In this document: piece after piece, positions 30,165-39,592 of the stretch
How positions within the stretch are numbered: the stretch's first letter is position 1
How the letters are laid out: each line of letters opens with the position of its first letter
From: a virus
IMG/VR virus record: IMGVR_UViG_3300017917_005108
Location: 62,001 to 126,000 of that record
Reading direction: 5' to 3' (one strand)
Length of the DNA: 64,000 nt
The notes under the pieces: model-generated
What the model was told of the DNA's origin: nothing
The model's database searches: none
What the model saw: the letters and a program-made list of their open reading frames with translations, nothing else
Program-made: the position numbers and the translations under genes

Positions 30165-32746
30165 ACGCCTAATAACTCAAACAAGTCTGCCTGAACTTGG
30201 ACATTTGGTGCTTTGAGCTTCCAGTTAACTGATTCATAGAATCTTTCAATAACAGAGAAAATAATCTTTTCAAACATTTTTTCATGATCTGGTTCAAATA
30301 TGTCAATAAATTCTTTCGGGTAGTAATACTTATAACCTATAATACTAACTCCATATCTATTAGGTTGCTTTACATAAAAATAGCGAACCTTATCACCTGA
30401 TGCCATTTTCTCGTATTTTCTAGCTATTTTAAATTTATCCAAAAGTAAATTATGATAGTAGGCAGCTTTAACATGAATAGGCATATGTTTTGCAACATTA
30501 AAGTTATCACACTGTGCGGCGTATTTTTCGTATCCTTTAATACCCATTACAAAAGCAATATCTTCCACCCCAAGAGTCTTAAACGTTTCGTATGTTTCTT
30601 TAAAAATTTTATTAGTTTCTGCTTGACTCTGTGTCATTAACATTGTTTCTATAATTTTTTTAACATAGGGTTTAATTGGAGTAGGCATCGTAGTTCTAAC
30701 TACTTCTACACCGGTATATTTGAACTTATTACATGGTATTCCCTCCTCATCAAGAATATGTAAAACATATCTCTTTTTCTGTAAGAATAAACCTGTATCT
30801 GCTATTACTTCTCTTTTAAAGTTTAATCTGCAATCTTTAGAATTAAGAGATGAGGAGCCCCATTTTTTAATTTCTTCATTGAGATAATCTTCAATCTGTT
30901 GTACTTCTTTATAATATTCATTGGTTACTTTGCCATGTTTATCTAGCATTTTTAATCCAAGCTTTTTAACGAGATGTTTAATAGAAATATAACTTGAGTC
31001 TGTATCATTATAAATGATGGGTGTGCTCTCTTCAATTTCTTTATCTGTAAGAGCTGCTTTATTTTTGATATAATCTATAAGAAGTTTATTTGACTGCTTA
31101 ATTACAGCTTGACCAGTAAGAGTAATGGATTCAGCTAATTCATCATCACCTAATGGGCTATGCTTATTGCCAAAGTATCCATAAATTGTATTAATGAGAA
31201 TTTTAATGGTATGCTGTTGAATGTTTAAATTGTCTACATGGTGTTTAGTTTCATTGTATTCTGGTGAAGATTTTTCTAGCTGAGACAGTTTTCTTTTTGC
31301 ATTTTTAAGGTGCTTTTTTAATTCTACTCTTTTTGCATAATACCAATCTACTGTTTCAGGAATAATACCTTTCTCCTTCTGTGAGAACAACACCTTTGCT
31401 TTAGAGATAGCAATTTGCTCTTTTTCAACAAATTTTAAAAAATTATTAGTGGTTAGCTTGAATGTCTGTCCATTGACGTGTTTAAGTGTCACTTCATTTT
31501 CATCCTTATCAATAATTGTACCAACCTTAGTTTCAGGAGAGAGATTTAACGTAATCATCACGTTAGGGTACAGGCTGTTAGCATCAAAAGAAACAATATT
31601 TTCTTGAAACCCTTTTACAGGTTCACCTACATAAGCACCTGCATTTTGTTCATCATTTTCTTTACCCTTCTTAAAAGTAGGTATGCGTCTATTACGGTGT
31701 CTTGCTCTAATTGCACATAGTCCAGTAATAACAGATAAAGAACCTAATGCACCTTCAAATGTAGTAAGCCCTGCATATGCTATCATTCTTAACAGCTGTA
31801 GGTATTGTAGCTTTTTTTCCAAATTTACAAGCAAGTTAACGTCTTGAATATTATAATCTACAAACAACTCCCAATTATCATCAGCAAGACTAGTCAGATT
31901 TGTATCGCCATAATCAACTTTTCTCTCACCAAGCTCAGTCTCACCGATAGCGTCTAGTTTATAAGACTCGCGTAATACAGGGCAAAAGCGTTTATAGATA
32001 TCAAGATAATCAACACATGAAACACCCTCGATATGCCAATGGACCTGCTCTTTACCAAACTTACCAGTAAATACAACGGGTCTTATATGACCGACAGGTG
32101 AAAGTTTTTTAGTATAATCTTCACCGAGAATTTTTGTAATTCTATTTACAATATAAGGAATATCGAAAAACTCACTATTCCAGCCAGAAAGAATATCGGG
32201 ATAATCTGATTGAAAATAATTTAAAAACTTCTCTAACAACTCTCTTTCAGTCTTGCAGTGATAATAATATGCACCCTGAGACTTTTTAGTATATGGCTTT
32301 AAGCCCCAGGTAAGAAACTGTTGCTTTAAAGTATCATAAACAGTAATAATGTTTATAGGATGCTCTGGATTAGAGGGAGATGGAAAACTGTCAGGGCTAT
32401 ATGTCTCAATATCAATAAATAATACTTTTAAAGGGTGTTTATTAAAATCTTCATCTTCATTGTTTTTCCAGAAATTGTCTATAAGAAACTGCTGCTGTAC
32501 ATTTAAATTTTCAAATACTCTTGTTACACTATTATCTTTGAGATATCTTGCTCTTTCAGCTTGATTTTTAAACTTCTTCTTTTTTAGCTTTGTATTAAAG
32601 ATACTAAGTACATCTGTTTCAAAATTAGTTTCAAGAAAAATATAAGGCTCAAAAGTAGTATCATAACTAATACGGCTACCAGATTCATCCCAGGTAAAAA
32701 GACGTATTACCTGCTCTCTAGGAATATAGGCTACATTTCTAAACAC
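30161..32746 (-). CDS. 43: family B DNA polymerase gp43
   Basis: 861 aa (T4 gp43 is 898). The 3'-5' exonuclease motifs are FIDIETYS (D112, E114), ILSGWNSEFFDIPY and VDYNIQDVNLL. The polymerase motifs are A FDANSLYP (388-394), B KILINTIYGYFGN (515-527) and C YNDTDSSYI (D581, D583). The C-terminus VQADLFELLGV looks like a clamp-binding tail. The start is a GTG at 32746, 5 nt after a perfect TATAAT box. It replicates the genome with gp45, gp32, gp41 and gp61. The gene is followed by sugar-modification genes that overlap it by 4 bp. Confidence 0.97.
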   Translation of the reverse strand: MFRNVAYIPREQVIRLFTWDESGSRISYDTTFEPYIFLETNFETDVLSIFNTKLKKKKFKNQAERARYLKDNSVTRVFENLNVQQQFLIDNFWKNNEDEDFNKHPLKVLFIDIETYSPDSFPSPSNPEHPINIITVYDTLKQQFLTWGLKPYTKKSQGAYYYHCKTERELLEKFLNYFQSDYPDILSGWNSEFFDIPYIVNRITKILGEDYTKKLSPVGHIRPVVFTGKFGKEQVHWHIEGVSCVDYLDIYKRFCPVLRESYKLDAIGETELGERKVDYGDTNLTSLADDNWELFVDYNIQDVNLLVNLEKKLQYLQLLRMIAYAGLTTFEGALGSLSVITGLCAIRARHRNRRIPTFKKGKENDEQNAGAYVGEPVKGFQENIVSFDANSLYPNVMITLNLSPETKVGTIIDKDENEVTLKHVNGQTFKLTTNNFLKFVEKEQIAISKAKVLFSQKEKGIIPETVDWYYAKRVELKKHLKNAKRKLSQLEKSSPEYNETKHHVDNLNIQQHTIKILINTIYGYFGNKHSPLGDDELAESITLTGQAVIKQSNKLLIDYIKNKAALTDKEIEESTPIIYNDTDSSYISIKHLVKKLGLKMLDKHGKVTNEYYKEVQQIEDYLNEEIKKWGSSSLNSKDCRLNFKREVIADTGLFLQKKRYVLHILDEEGIPCNKFKYTGVEVVRTTMPTPIKPYVKKIIETMLMTQSQAETNKIFKETYETFKTLGVEDIAFVMGIKGYEKYAAQCDNFNVAKHMPIHVKAAYYHNLLLDKFKIARKYEKMASGDKVRYFYVKQPNRYGVSIIGYKYYYPKEFIDIFEPDHEKMFEKIIFSVIERFYESVNWKLKAPNVQVQADLFELLGV

Positions 32747-32751
32747 AAATA

Positions 32752-32779
32752 ATTATAACTTTTTATATAAAGATATCAA
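32752..32779 (-). promoter_or_regulatory. early promoter of gp43
   Basis: TTGATA (32779-32774), 16 bp, TATAAT (32757-32752), then TATTT and GTG at 32746. Strongest consensus match on the minus strand. Confidence 0.65.
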
Positions 32780-33987
32780 TATGTATTAATAGAATTTAAA
32801 TACTTTCTCTCTGAACTATTAACAGGAAAATTATAAAGCTCAAAATATTTCTGAATATTTTCTTCATTTTCAAGCCATCTGCTTTCTGCAACTTTTCTAA
32901 ATTTGGCACACATGTTCATATACTTTCCTTTCTTTGAAAGGGTATCCTCAATACAACCAATCATTTCATCGCCAGTTTTAAACTTAATAGGAGCCTCGCT
33001 ATAGGTGACAAGATCTTGACAAGCAATGGGCAGCCCATAGCAGCAAGCTTCAATATACTTTAAATCACTCTTTGCTTTATTGAAAGTATTATCTTGTAGG
33101 GGAGCAACCATCATATTGACTTTTAGATTATAAATTTTTTCAGGGTATCTGTAAAGCTGTTCCCAAGGGTGAAACTCTACTTTGCGGTCTCTAACAAGAT
33201 GATGCAGGGGTAGAGGAAATGCACCTAGAAATACCCACTGATACTTTTCCCATGTCTTTGATATAACATCACATACATGATGGAAGTCATCATTCTGACC
33301 AACACGATTATCTACGTCAAAGTGAGCACCAGAGCCAGCATATAAAATGCGTGGTTTCTTTTCGCTGATATCATAATTTTCTGATATTCTCTTTTCATTA
33401 TAGAAGTTACCCATCCACCATTTTGGAGGATAATTGGGTATGACTGTTACGTTTTTATTACTTGTCTTTCCTTTATAATAATCGCGCATGAATTCACAAG
33501 TTACTGTTATTTCATCACATAATTCCATTATCTCCTGGCAGTATTTTCTAATACTAGGATCAGTGAATGCAGGCTTAAATTTATTGTAATCTGGAATGTC
33601 CTCACTAAAAACTAAATCATCAATTTCATAAACTATTTTAAAACCAACCTGTCTGCTTATTTCTTTTAAATGCTTAACAAACTTAAGCTGATGTTCTGTA
33701 GCTTGTCTCTGTATTCTTACAGTCTTTACACCTCTATAATAGTTTGGATCTAAAACCATTACCGTACTCCCATGGACTATCATTTTTTGATGTGCGTTTA
33801 AAAGATGTTCTGGCCATATCATTCTCCAAAAACCGCAACCACTATAATCAGCATAGTAGTTTAATGCACGATTTAAACTTAATTCCGGCGGTTGAGGCAA
33901 TTCAGGCTGTTGCTGCACAGGGGCAGGAGCCGGTTGCGCAAAAGGTGATACGAAGGGCGAAGGAAAAGGCAGAGTATTAGAGAACAT
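32776..33987 (-). CDS. GT4-like glycosyltransferase
   Basis: 403 aa. A Pro/Gln-rich N-terminal tail of about 35 residues precedes a GT-B enzyme. VYEIDDLVF is typical of the acceptor domain of phage GT4-like proteins. RILYAGSGAHFD opens the donor domain, and KSDLKYIEACCYGLPIACQD is the nucleotide-sugar site (K...E with Gly-Leu-Pro). It sits between gp46 and gp43 in the early block. Possible targets are host surface glycan, a virion protein or modified DNA; the sequence does not say which. Confidence 0.65.
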   Translation of the reverse strand: MFSNTLPFPSPFVSPFAQPAPAPVQQQPELPQPPELSLNRALNYYADYSGCGFWRMIWPEHLLNAHQKMIVHGSTVMVLDPNYYRGVKTVRIQRQATEHQLKFVKHLKEISRQVGFKIVYEIDDLVFSEDIPDYNKFKPAFTDPSIRKYCQEIMELCDEITVTCEFMRDYYKGKTSNKNVTVIPNYPPKWWMGNFYNEKRISENYDISEKKPRILYAGSGAHFDVDNRVGQNDDFHHVCDVISKTWEKYQWVFLGAFPLPLHHLVRDRKVEFHPWEQLYRYPEKIYNLKVNMMVAPLQDNTFNKAKSDLKYIEACCYGLPIACQDLVTYSEAPIKFKTGDEMIGCIEDTLSKKGKYMNMCAKFRKVAESRWLENEENIQKYFELYNFPVNSSERKYLNSINTY

Positions 33988-34007
33988 ATATAATATAAGA
34001 TTTTATT

Positions 34008-35825
34008 CTATTCTCCTTGATATTCAAGAAAATTTACCCTTTTAGTAATGCCATTTACTTTTTCTAAGAATATGATGTCGCCTGTTGCAGCTTTAATGCT
34101 TTCTTTTCTATGACTAATTACCATAGCGCATTCTTTATATTTTTCAACACGTTCTTTTAATATACCAATAACAAGCTCAACACCCTTTTCATCTAAACTA
34201 GAATCAAATAATTCGTCGTAAATTGAAAAGTTAAAGGATATATCACCTTGTAATCTACGTATATCCATAAATGTAAATAAACATGCTAAATCAATATTCT
34301 TTCTTTCTGCTCCTGAGAAATTAAAATAAGAACATTCCTTGCCTTTATCATCAATAATACTTTCTTCAAAATATTCATTAAATTTACATACACAGTTTGC
34401 ATCCATCTTCTTTAAATAGTAGGCAAGCTTTGTATTGAAAATTTGTAATATTTTCTTTACTATAAATGACTTTACACCTTCTTCTGATAGAACAAACTTA
34501 ACTGCATCTAGTTTTGACAGAGAGCTCTTAATAATCTCTATTTCTTCTAAAATCTTTTTTATCTTATCTTCATGTTCAGTAAGAGACGAATCTGATGTTA
34601 CATTACTAGTTTCTAGATCTTTTAGATCAATTTCCAATTCTTTTTGCCATTTGTTAAGCTGATCTATACGGTGTTTTATATTCTCTTGTTCTTTTTGCTT
34701 TAACTTAAAATCATGAACTCTATTGCGTAAGAGATCAATACCCTGTTGTACTTTCACTTCAAGAGAGTTTTGCTCTTTTTCTTTAGACTGGTTATCTTTT
34801 ATTTCTTTTTCAAATTGAGACATCTCTTCTTTTAATTTTAATTTTTCTGCCTTGATGTATTCTTTATCATGATCTGTAATCGCTTTCAAACAAACAGGGC
34901 ATTTATTTTTATCTGTACCGATTTTTGAAAGATCTTTTTCTTTTATAGTTATTTGTGTTTTAAGAGAGGAGATCTTATCTCTTAGAGATTTTATTTCTAT
35001 ATCAATTTTTTCTAGCTTTTTATTAAGTAATTTAATATCGCTTTCGTTTTTCTCGAAGTCAAATTCTTTGAACTCATTTACTAGCTTGGTGAGTTTTTCT
35101 AGCTCCTTAGTATTATCAGCTTGACGTGTTTGGTATTTCTTTTTCTTTAATTCTCTTTCTTGTCTTAAGTTATCTAATTGCTTCTTTAGAGTGTCTAGGC
35201 TTTTATTAGCTTCATCATATCTTGCAGTAAAAATTTCAAAGTTTTTCTTTTTTTCACTTATGTCATTCTTTACATCAGTTAACATGTCGCTAAAGACAGA
35301 AAGATTAAAAATGTCTTCAATAAATTTTCTTTTTTCTTGCTTCTTCTTTGCCATGAACGGTGTTGTGTTATTGATTGTCATAATAACACAGTTTTGAAAT
35401 ATTTCAGGTGTACAGTCAAACTTCGAAGCTATAAATGAATTGGTATTAGCAATGCTATCGCGTGTTTTATCTTCTTCATTTACGTAGACATAGCATTTAG
35501 AGGGATCGAGAGTTCTTATAATTTGAATATTTTCTTTTGTCTTATTATATCCTACAACTGTAGCGTCTAATATAATTTCACAGGTTTTTTTATTAACGTT
35601 GTTAATAACGTATTCTTTTTTAAGGTCTCTAAGTGTTTCTCCGAAAACAGCGAAATATATTGCATCTGCTATTGTAGATTTACCTACACCGTTGCGCCTG
35701 TCATCTTTATCACGATTTATGCCTGTAATAATATGTAATCCTGGCTTAAACTCTACTACTACTGGTTCATTACCAACAGATAAAAAGTTTTTAATTGTTA
35801 TTTTATTGAATAAAATATTTTTCAT
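34008..35825 (-). CDS. 46: recombination endonuclease subunit gp46 (Rad50/SbcC type)
   Basis: 605 aa (T4 gp46 is 560). Walker A RNGVGKST at 44-51, long antiparallel coiled-coil arms with the zinc hook CPVC in NKCPVCLKAI near the middle, ABC signature FSGAERKN, and Walker B SIYDELFDSSLDEKG. With gp47 it resects DNA ends for recombination-dependent replication and degrades host DNA. The ATG overlaps the gp47 stop by 4 bp. Confidence 0.93.
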   Translation of the reverse strand: MKNILFNKITIKNFLSVGNEPVVVEFKPGLHIITGINRDKDDRRNGVGKSTIADAIYFAVFGETLRDLKKEYVINNVNKKTCEIILDATVVGYNKTKENIQIIRTLDPSKCYVYVNEEDKTRDSIANTNSFIASKFDCTPEIFQNCVIMTINNTTPFMAKKKQEKRKFIEDIFNLSVFSDMLTDVKNDISEKKKNFEIFTARYDEANKSLDTLKKQLDNLRQERELKKKKYQTRQADNTKELEKLTKLVNEFKEFDFEKNESDIKLLNKKLEKIDIEIKSLRDKISSLKTQITIKEKDLSKIGTDKNKCPVCLKAITDHDKEYIKAEKLKLKEEMSQFEKEIKDNQSKEKEQNSLEVKVQQGIDLLRNRVHDFKLKQKEQENIKHRIDQLNKWQKELEIDLKDLETSNVTSDSSLTEHEDKIKKILEEIEIIKSSLSKLDAVKFVLSEEGVKSFIVKKILQIFNTKLAYYLKKMDANCVCKFNEYFEESIIDDKGKECSYFNFSGAERKNIDLACLFTFMDIRRLQGDISFNFSIYDELFDSSLDEKGVELVIGILKERVEKYKECAMVISHRKESIKAATGDIIFLEKVNGITKRVNFLEYQGE

Positions 35826-36937
35826 TTATGCTTTTTATATAGCTCTTGAGCATACTTGATTATATACTCTTTATCGTTGATATCTAGAAGGTTAACAAAC
35901 TCTTCAATGGCTTTTGTAATATCAACACCGGATGCATCAAAATTAACATCATCTGCAATTTGTATATCATTATTCACTAGAGAATAATCTACAGATATAG
36001 AAAACGGTTTATATACAGAAAGTTTTTTTAAGAGTGTGTCTACATGATCCGGGGCTACCTTCATATCAATAATAAGTTTTACAATATTATTCTCTATTTC
36101 AGTTTTTATTTGTTTTATATCTTTTTGGTCTTTTACTACTGCACCCTCTTTTGTATTAGCAATTAAATCTGTCAATAGTATTTTTTTATGTTTTGGTGAT
36201 ATACTATTTTCAAAAAATTCTAAATTGAGTGTGTTGAAATCAAGTATATAGTATCCTTTAGTTGAGCCTGTATCACTAAAATCCATCTCAAATGGGTTAC
36301 CTACGTATAGAATTCTTTTACCACTATAGTTTCTATCATCTCTTAAATGAAAATGACCTGTGAGGATAAGTGATCCCTTACTTAATAGCTCTTCAGTTTT
36401 TGTACCATGATCACAGGTCTTATAGCTGTTCATCTTAAAACTTTCAATTTCAAAATGGCCAAAGATAATATCTGATTCTTTTATATCTTCTAGTTTAAAC
36501 CCCCACGGTACAAAAGAGCATTTTTTTCCTAAAATAGTTGTATTAGTAACTTCTGAAATAATTGTAATGTTCTTCCAGCCGTCAAAAAGAGCTAATGAAT
36601 TTATATCAGCTCGGTCTTTATAGTAAGAATCGTGATTACCAACAATAATAACTATATTAAAATTTTTCCATATTTTGAATATTTCATTAACAACATGTAG
36701 TGTGTTTACAGCAATTTCATCTCTATAGTGAAAAACGTCTCCTAGTATAAAGATGTCTTTGATATCTTGCTTCTCTAAAGATGTCTTAAGCCATTTAGCC
36801 CAAGACAAAGCATTTTCATGCCAGAAAATACTATTCTGGTGAACGCCAATATGAAGGTCTGCAACACAGCAGACTTTATTGGTTTTAACTGTAAATTCTT
36901 TAGTTTCCTGCGGTGTTATAGTTGTCGTCATCTCCAT
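35822..36937 (-). CDS. 47: recombination endonuclease subunit gp47 (Mre11/SbcD type)
   Basis: About 371 aa from the ATG at 36937 (MEMTTTITPQE); a further upstream ATG at 36979 would extend the overlap with gp55. Metallophosphoesterase motifs are in order: VADLHIG, FILGDVFHYRDE, IIVGNHDSYY, GHFEIE and LTGHFHLRD, which supply the two-metal site. It is the nuclease of the gp46/gp47 complex. It overlaps gp55 upstream and gp46 downstream. Confidence 0.92.
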   Translation of the reverse strand: MEMTTTITPQETKEFTVKTNKVCCVADLHIGVHQNSIFWHENALSWAKWLKTSLEKQDIKDIFILGDVFHYRDEIAVNTLHVVNEIFKIWKNFNIVIIVGNHDSYYKDRADINSLALFDGWKNITIISEVTNTTILGKKCSFVPWGFKLEDIKESDIIFGHFEIESFKMNSYKTCDHGTKTEELLSKGSLILTGHFHLRDDRNYSGKRILYVGNPFEMDFSDTGSTKGYYILDFNTLNLEFFENSISPKHKKILLTDLIANTKEGAVVKDQKDIKQIKTEIENNIVKLIIDMKVAPDHVDTLLKKLSVYKPFSISVDYSLVNNDIQIADDVNFDASGVDITKAIEEFVNLLDINDKEYIIKYAQELYKKHK

Positions 36938-37505
36938 TATTGGAAGGGTCAACGTACAGATGGTAGTTAGCATCTTCACTCTTACTCGTCATAATATCAG
37001 TATAAACCCTGTCCTTGTAGTTAGTGACAGTTTCATGATGCTTCTTTTCTTTCTTAATACGGTTAATAAACGCATGAAATGCAATTGTAGTAAAATATGA
37101 AAAAGGACTAAAACCTGAATCTAGCTTAAACTTTTTATTTTTTAATGCTGATACCATCTTTACAATTGCATCGCCGATCATTTCTTCTTTATAGGAGTAA
37201 TTAATAAAATTTGGTGCATAAGATAACCCATGAGCTATCTTAGTGATTGAATCTCCAAGCTTAAGTGAAATGTGATCTGTCTTATAAAAGGTTCTAATTT
37301 CATCTTCAAATTCTTTACCGTTTACATAATGTACTTTTTCTTTTCCTCTTGGTTTTTTACCTTCTTTTAAAAGTTTAGTAGGGTCGGCAACTTTAAGAGC
37401 TTCATCAACGGGAATGTCCTCTGTATCGGTATCTTCCAAGGGAAGATCTACCACATCCTTATTCTTGGACTTCTTTAACTTGGTACGAGATGTTTTCTTT
37501 TTCAT
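36900..37505 (-). CDS. 55: late-transcription sigma factor gp55
   Basis: About 201 aa from MKKKTSRTKLKKS at 37505; an in-frame ATG 18 codons upstream lies deeper in uvsW. The conserved core ISLKLGDSITKIAHGLSYAPNF then YKEEMIGDAIVKMVSALKNKKFKLDSGFSPFSYFTTIAFHAFINRIKKEKK is the sigma region-2-like domain of gp55, here with an added Lys-rich N-terminal extension. It directs RNA polymerase to TATAAATA boxes, many of which precede the virion genes here. The C-terminus lacks an obvious hydrophobic clamp-binding end (it ends NYNTAGN). Confidence 0.85.
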   Translation of the reverse strand: MKKKTSRTKLKKSKNKDVVDLPLEDTDTEDIPVDEALKVADPTKLLKEGKKPRGKEKVHYVNGKEFEDEIRTFYKTDHISLKLGDSITKIAHGLSYAPNFINYSYKEEMIGDAIVKMVSALKNKKFKLDSGFSPFSYFTTIAFHAFINRIKKEKKHHETVTNYKDRVYTDIMTSKSEDANYHLYVDPSNNGDDDNYNTAGN

Positions 37506-38925
37506 AAAGTGCTTTTCTTTTTTGGAAATGCTGATAACCATATTGCAAGTTATCAGCAACGTCTACTATTATAAGCTTATCCTTATCCTTATGCAACCGT
37601 AAACCTCTTCCTATCGACTGTAATATCTTAATTTTTGCTTTTCCGCCGCCTGCAAAAACAATATAGTGAAGATTTTTAATATTAATACCTGTGGAAAATA
37701 TCTTTGAAATAGCTACCACAATAATATTATGATGCTCTTCCATAAGTTTTCTAACTTTTTCTCTCTCTTCTACTTCTACTTCTCCTCTTATATAAAACAC
37801 CTGCTTATCGTTACATTTTTCTTTTATGCTATTATAGAGAATTTCACCGTGTTCAATATAGTCAACAAGAATTAATGTATTTTTTACGGTGCCACAGGAA
37901 AATTTTGACAGTAAGTTATTTCTAAAATTATTTTTTATTAGAAAAGAAATCTCAGCTCTATATCTATCAGAAGCGTTTATTAGTTCCTTAGGATATTGCG
38001 GTAGTGTGGTATAATTTAACTGAAGAACTACAACACTAACATTACTAACATAGTTTTCTAATCTCAGTTGATAGCTAGATTTTTCATATAAAACCTGCCC
38101 AATCTTTCCTATTATATTCCATTGATCTAATAAACACTCAGGCATAGTACCTGTAAATCCAAACCTAACAGGCGTTTTTATTATTTTAAATAATTTGTTT
38201 ACCTCGTTACCTCTTCTTATTTTATGAACTTCATCTACTATCAATACATCTATATTTTCTAGCCAACTTAGGTCACTATTTTTGCTTTGTAAAATTCCAA
38301 GATTGGCAATAATAACGTTTGAGGTATCGTTTTTTCCATCTTCTAATGGATATGACCCCGTCCATCTGCGTGTAGAAAAGGGTACATTATAAGAACTAAA
38401 ATCAGTAAATGTTTGTGTTACTAACCCAAGATCGGGAACTATATACAAACATTTAAATTTTTGGCCATATAGTAAAAATAATTTTGTGAGAAGTGATGCA
38501 GCAGTTAGAGTTTTTCCGCCTGCAGTTGCAAGTACTATAGTACCTCTACCAGTATTATACGCGGTTTTAACTATCTCTTCTTGATAATCTCTTAGAGGTA
38601 GTGCTAATTGAACTATAGATGAATTAAACCTATGGTCTTTTTGCCAGATTCTTGATGGTTTAATAACATTTAAAAGTTCTTCCTCTACTTTGATTTCATC
38701 AGAATATTGATTAGTGATAAAGTATTTTTTAATTTCTACTGCTAAGCAGGGATCAAATCTACCGGTGGCTGTAATAGCATAAGTGCGCTGTGGTGCAAAT
38801 CTTCCATAGCCTCTTATAAACTTTGCTGCTTCATTTTTAATAGAAAAGTGTTCTCTAATTTCTTCTAATCTGTCACTAACAAGCAAACCTACGCCTTTTT
38901 TTGCATCGTATTTTAGTTCTGTCAT
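37459..38925 (-). CDS. uvsW: SF2 helicase UvsW
   Basis: 488 aa (T4 UvsW is about 500). Motif I VLATAGGKTL at 131-140, motif II VLIVDEVHKI, motif III GFTGTMP, motif V/VI region AISKIFSTGINIKN and QSIGRGLRLH. Q-like region LPLRDYQEEIV at 109-119. It remodels branched DNA and R-loops, which in T4 ends origin-dependent replication. The C-terminus overlaps gp55; the ATG overlaps the uvsY stop. Confidence 0.92.
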   Translation of the reverse strand: MTELKYDAKKGVGLLVSDRLEEIREHFSIKNEAAKFIRGYGRFAPQRTYAITATGRFDPCLAVEIKKYFITNQYSDEIKVEEELLNVIKPSRIWQKDHRFNSSIVQLALPLRDYQEEIVKTAYNTGRGTIVLATAGGKTLTAASLLTKLFLLYGQKFKCLYIVPDLGLVTQTFTDFSSYNVPFSTRRWTGSYPLEDGKNDTSNVIIANLGILQSKNSDLSWLENIDVLIVDEVHKIRRGNEVNKLFKIIKTPVRFGFTGTMPECLLDQWNIIGKIGQVLYEKSSYQLRLENYVSNVSVVVLQLNYTTLPQYPKELINASDRYRAEISFLIKNNFRNNLLSKFSCGTVKNTLILVDYIEHGEILYNSIKEKCNDKQVFYIRGEVEVEEREKVRKLMEEHHNIIVVAISKIFSTGINIKNLHYIVFAGGGKAKIKILQSIGRGLRLHKDKDKLIIVDVADNLQYGYQHFQKRKALYEKENISYQVKEVQE

Positions 38926-39311
38926 GTTGTCTCAAGCTTTATAATTTCTAAAACATTTTTTACATCAAAAGATGCACTGCTTAATGTCTTTTCAGCTTTC
39001 TCTAAAAGCTCTACTACTAGTTCTAATTCTTTTATTTTTATATCAAAATCTTTTATTTCATTAGCATTATCTACTGTTTTTTCTAGAACAGGCATTGAAA
39101 GCTTGACAGATGAAGTTTCATTTAATTTTTTTACCAAGTCTGATTTAAGCTTATCTTTATCTTTTTTTAATTTAGAAATTTCTAGCTTGTGTCTAATTAG
39201 TCGTCCTGCCCACTTATGCTTAATTCCAGGTAATTTTAATGCATAATCCTTAAGATAAAGTTCATCAATCTTAAGATCACTTTCTAATTCTTTTATATAA
39301 TTGTCTAGCAC
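38922..39311 (-). CDS. uvsY: recombination mediator UvsY
   Basis: 129 aa (T4 UvsY is 137) from GTG at 39311. The N-terminal half LDNYIKELESDLKIDELYLKDYA, then LPGIKHKWAGRLIRHKLEISKLKKDKDKLKSDL, follows the UvsY pattern (Leu-rich helix, then KW and a Lys-rich coiled coil). Direct adjacency to uvsW is as in T4. It loads UvsX onto gp32-coated DNA. The start is decided by an early promoter with a 6-nt gap. Confidence 0.72.
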   Translation of the reverse strand: MLDNYIKELESDLKIDELYLKDYALKLPGIKHKWAGRLIRHKLEISKLKKDKDKLKSDLVKKLNETSSVKLSMPVLEKTVDNANEIKDFDIKIKELELVVELLEKAEKTLSSASFDVKNVLEIIKLETT

Positions 39312-39317
39312 ACATAA

Positions 39318-39345
39318 ATAATAGTATAAGTTTTTTAATTATCAA
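39318..39345 (-). promoter_or_regulatory. early promoter of the uvsY-uvsW-55-47-46 operon
   Basis: TTGATA (39345-39340), 16 bp, TATTAT (39323-39318), then TTATGT and GTG at 39311. The -35 touches the ATG of the divergent gene. Confidence 0.6.
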
Positions 39346-39575
39346 TGATAACGTTTAAACAATATTTTAATGAGCAAAACGTGGCAGGCGGAACAGGTAG
39401 TGTTTTTGGCCCTGGAAATGCAGCTCCAATAGGAAGTACCGGCGGGTCTTTTCCTGCTACAGGTGATACAGCTTTTGCACCAGGTGATTATAGGCTGCCA
39501 AAAATACTTGGAGCTAAAACATTAAAGAAAAAGAAGAAGTCTTATATTCAGAGAAGACCTTTTATTGGTGTATAG
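39345..39575 (+). CDS. small late protein with capsid-targeting N-terminus
   Basis: 76 aa. Starts MITFKQYFNEQN, nearly the same as the 43-aa protein at 45025 (MKSFKQYFLEKK). After the candidate cleavage site it is Gly/Ala-rich (GGTGSVFGPGNAAPIGS) and ends in a strongly basic tail (LKKKKKSYIQRRPFIGV). Short, basic and processed internal head proteins in T4 have this character. No family was recognised. Confidence 0.6.
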   Translation: MITFKQYFNEQNVAGGTGSVFGPGNAAPIGSTGGSFPATGDTAFAPGDYRLPKILGAKTLKKKKKSYIQRRPFIGV

Positions 39576-39579
39576 GTTG

Positions 39580-39587
39580 TCTAAATA
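39580..39587 (+). promoter_or_regulatory. possible late promoter box before a GTG start
   Basis: TCTAAATA, then GACTT and GTG at 39593. The spacing is the standard 5 nt, with two mismatches to TATAAATA. Confidence 0.4.
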
Positions 39588-39592
39588 GACTT

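Noticed and set aside
39313-39320. CATAAATA upstream of ATG at 39345 as a late promoter
   Set aside because: The gap is 24 nt, unlike all other late boxes, and the string lies in the -10 region of the uvsY promoter on the other strand. The 39345 gene may still use it with a leader.
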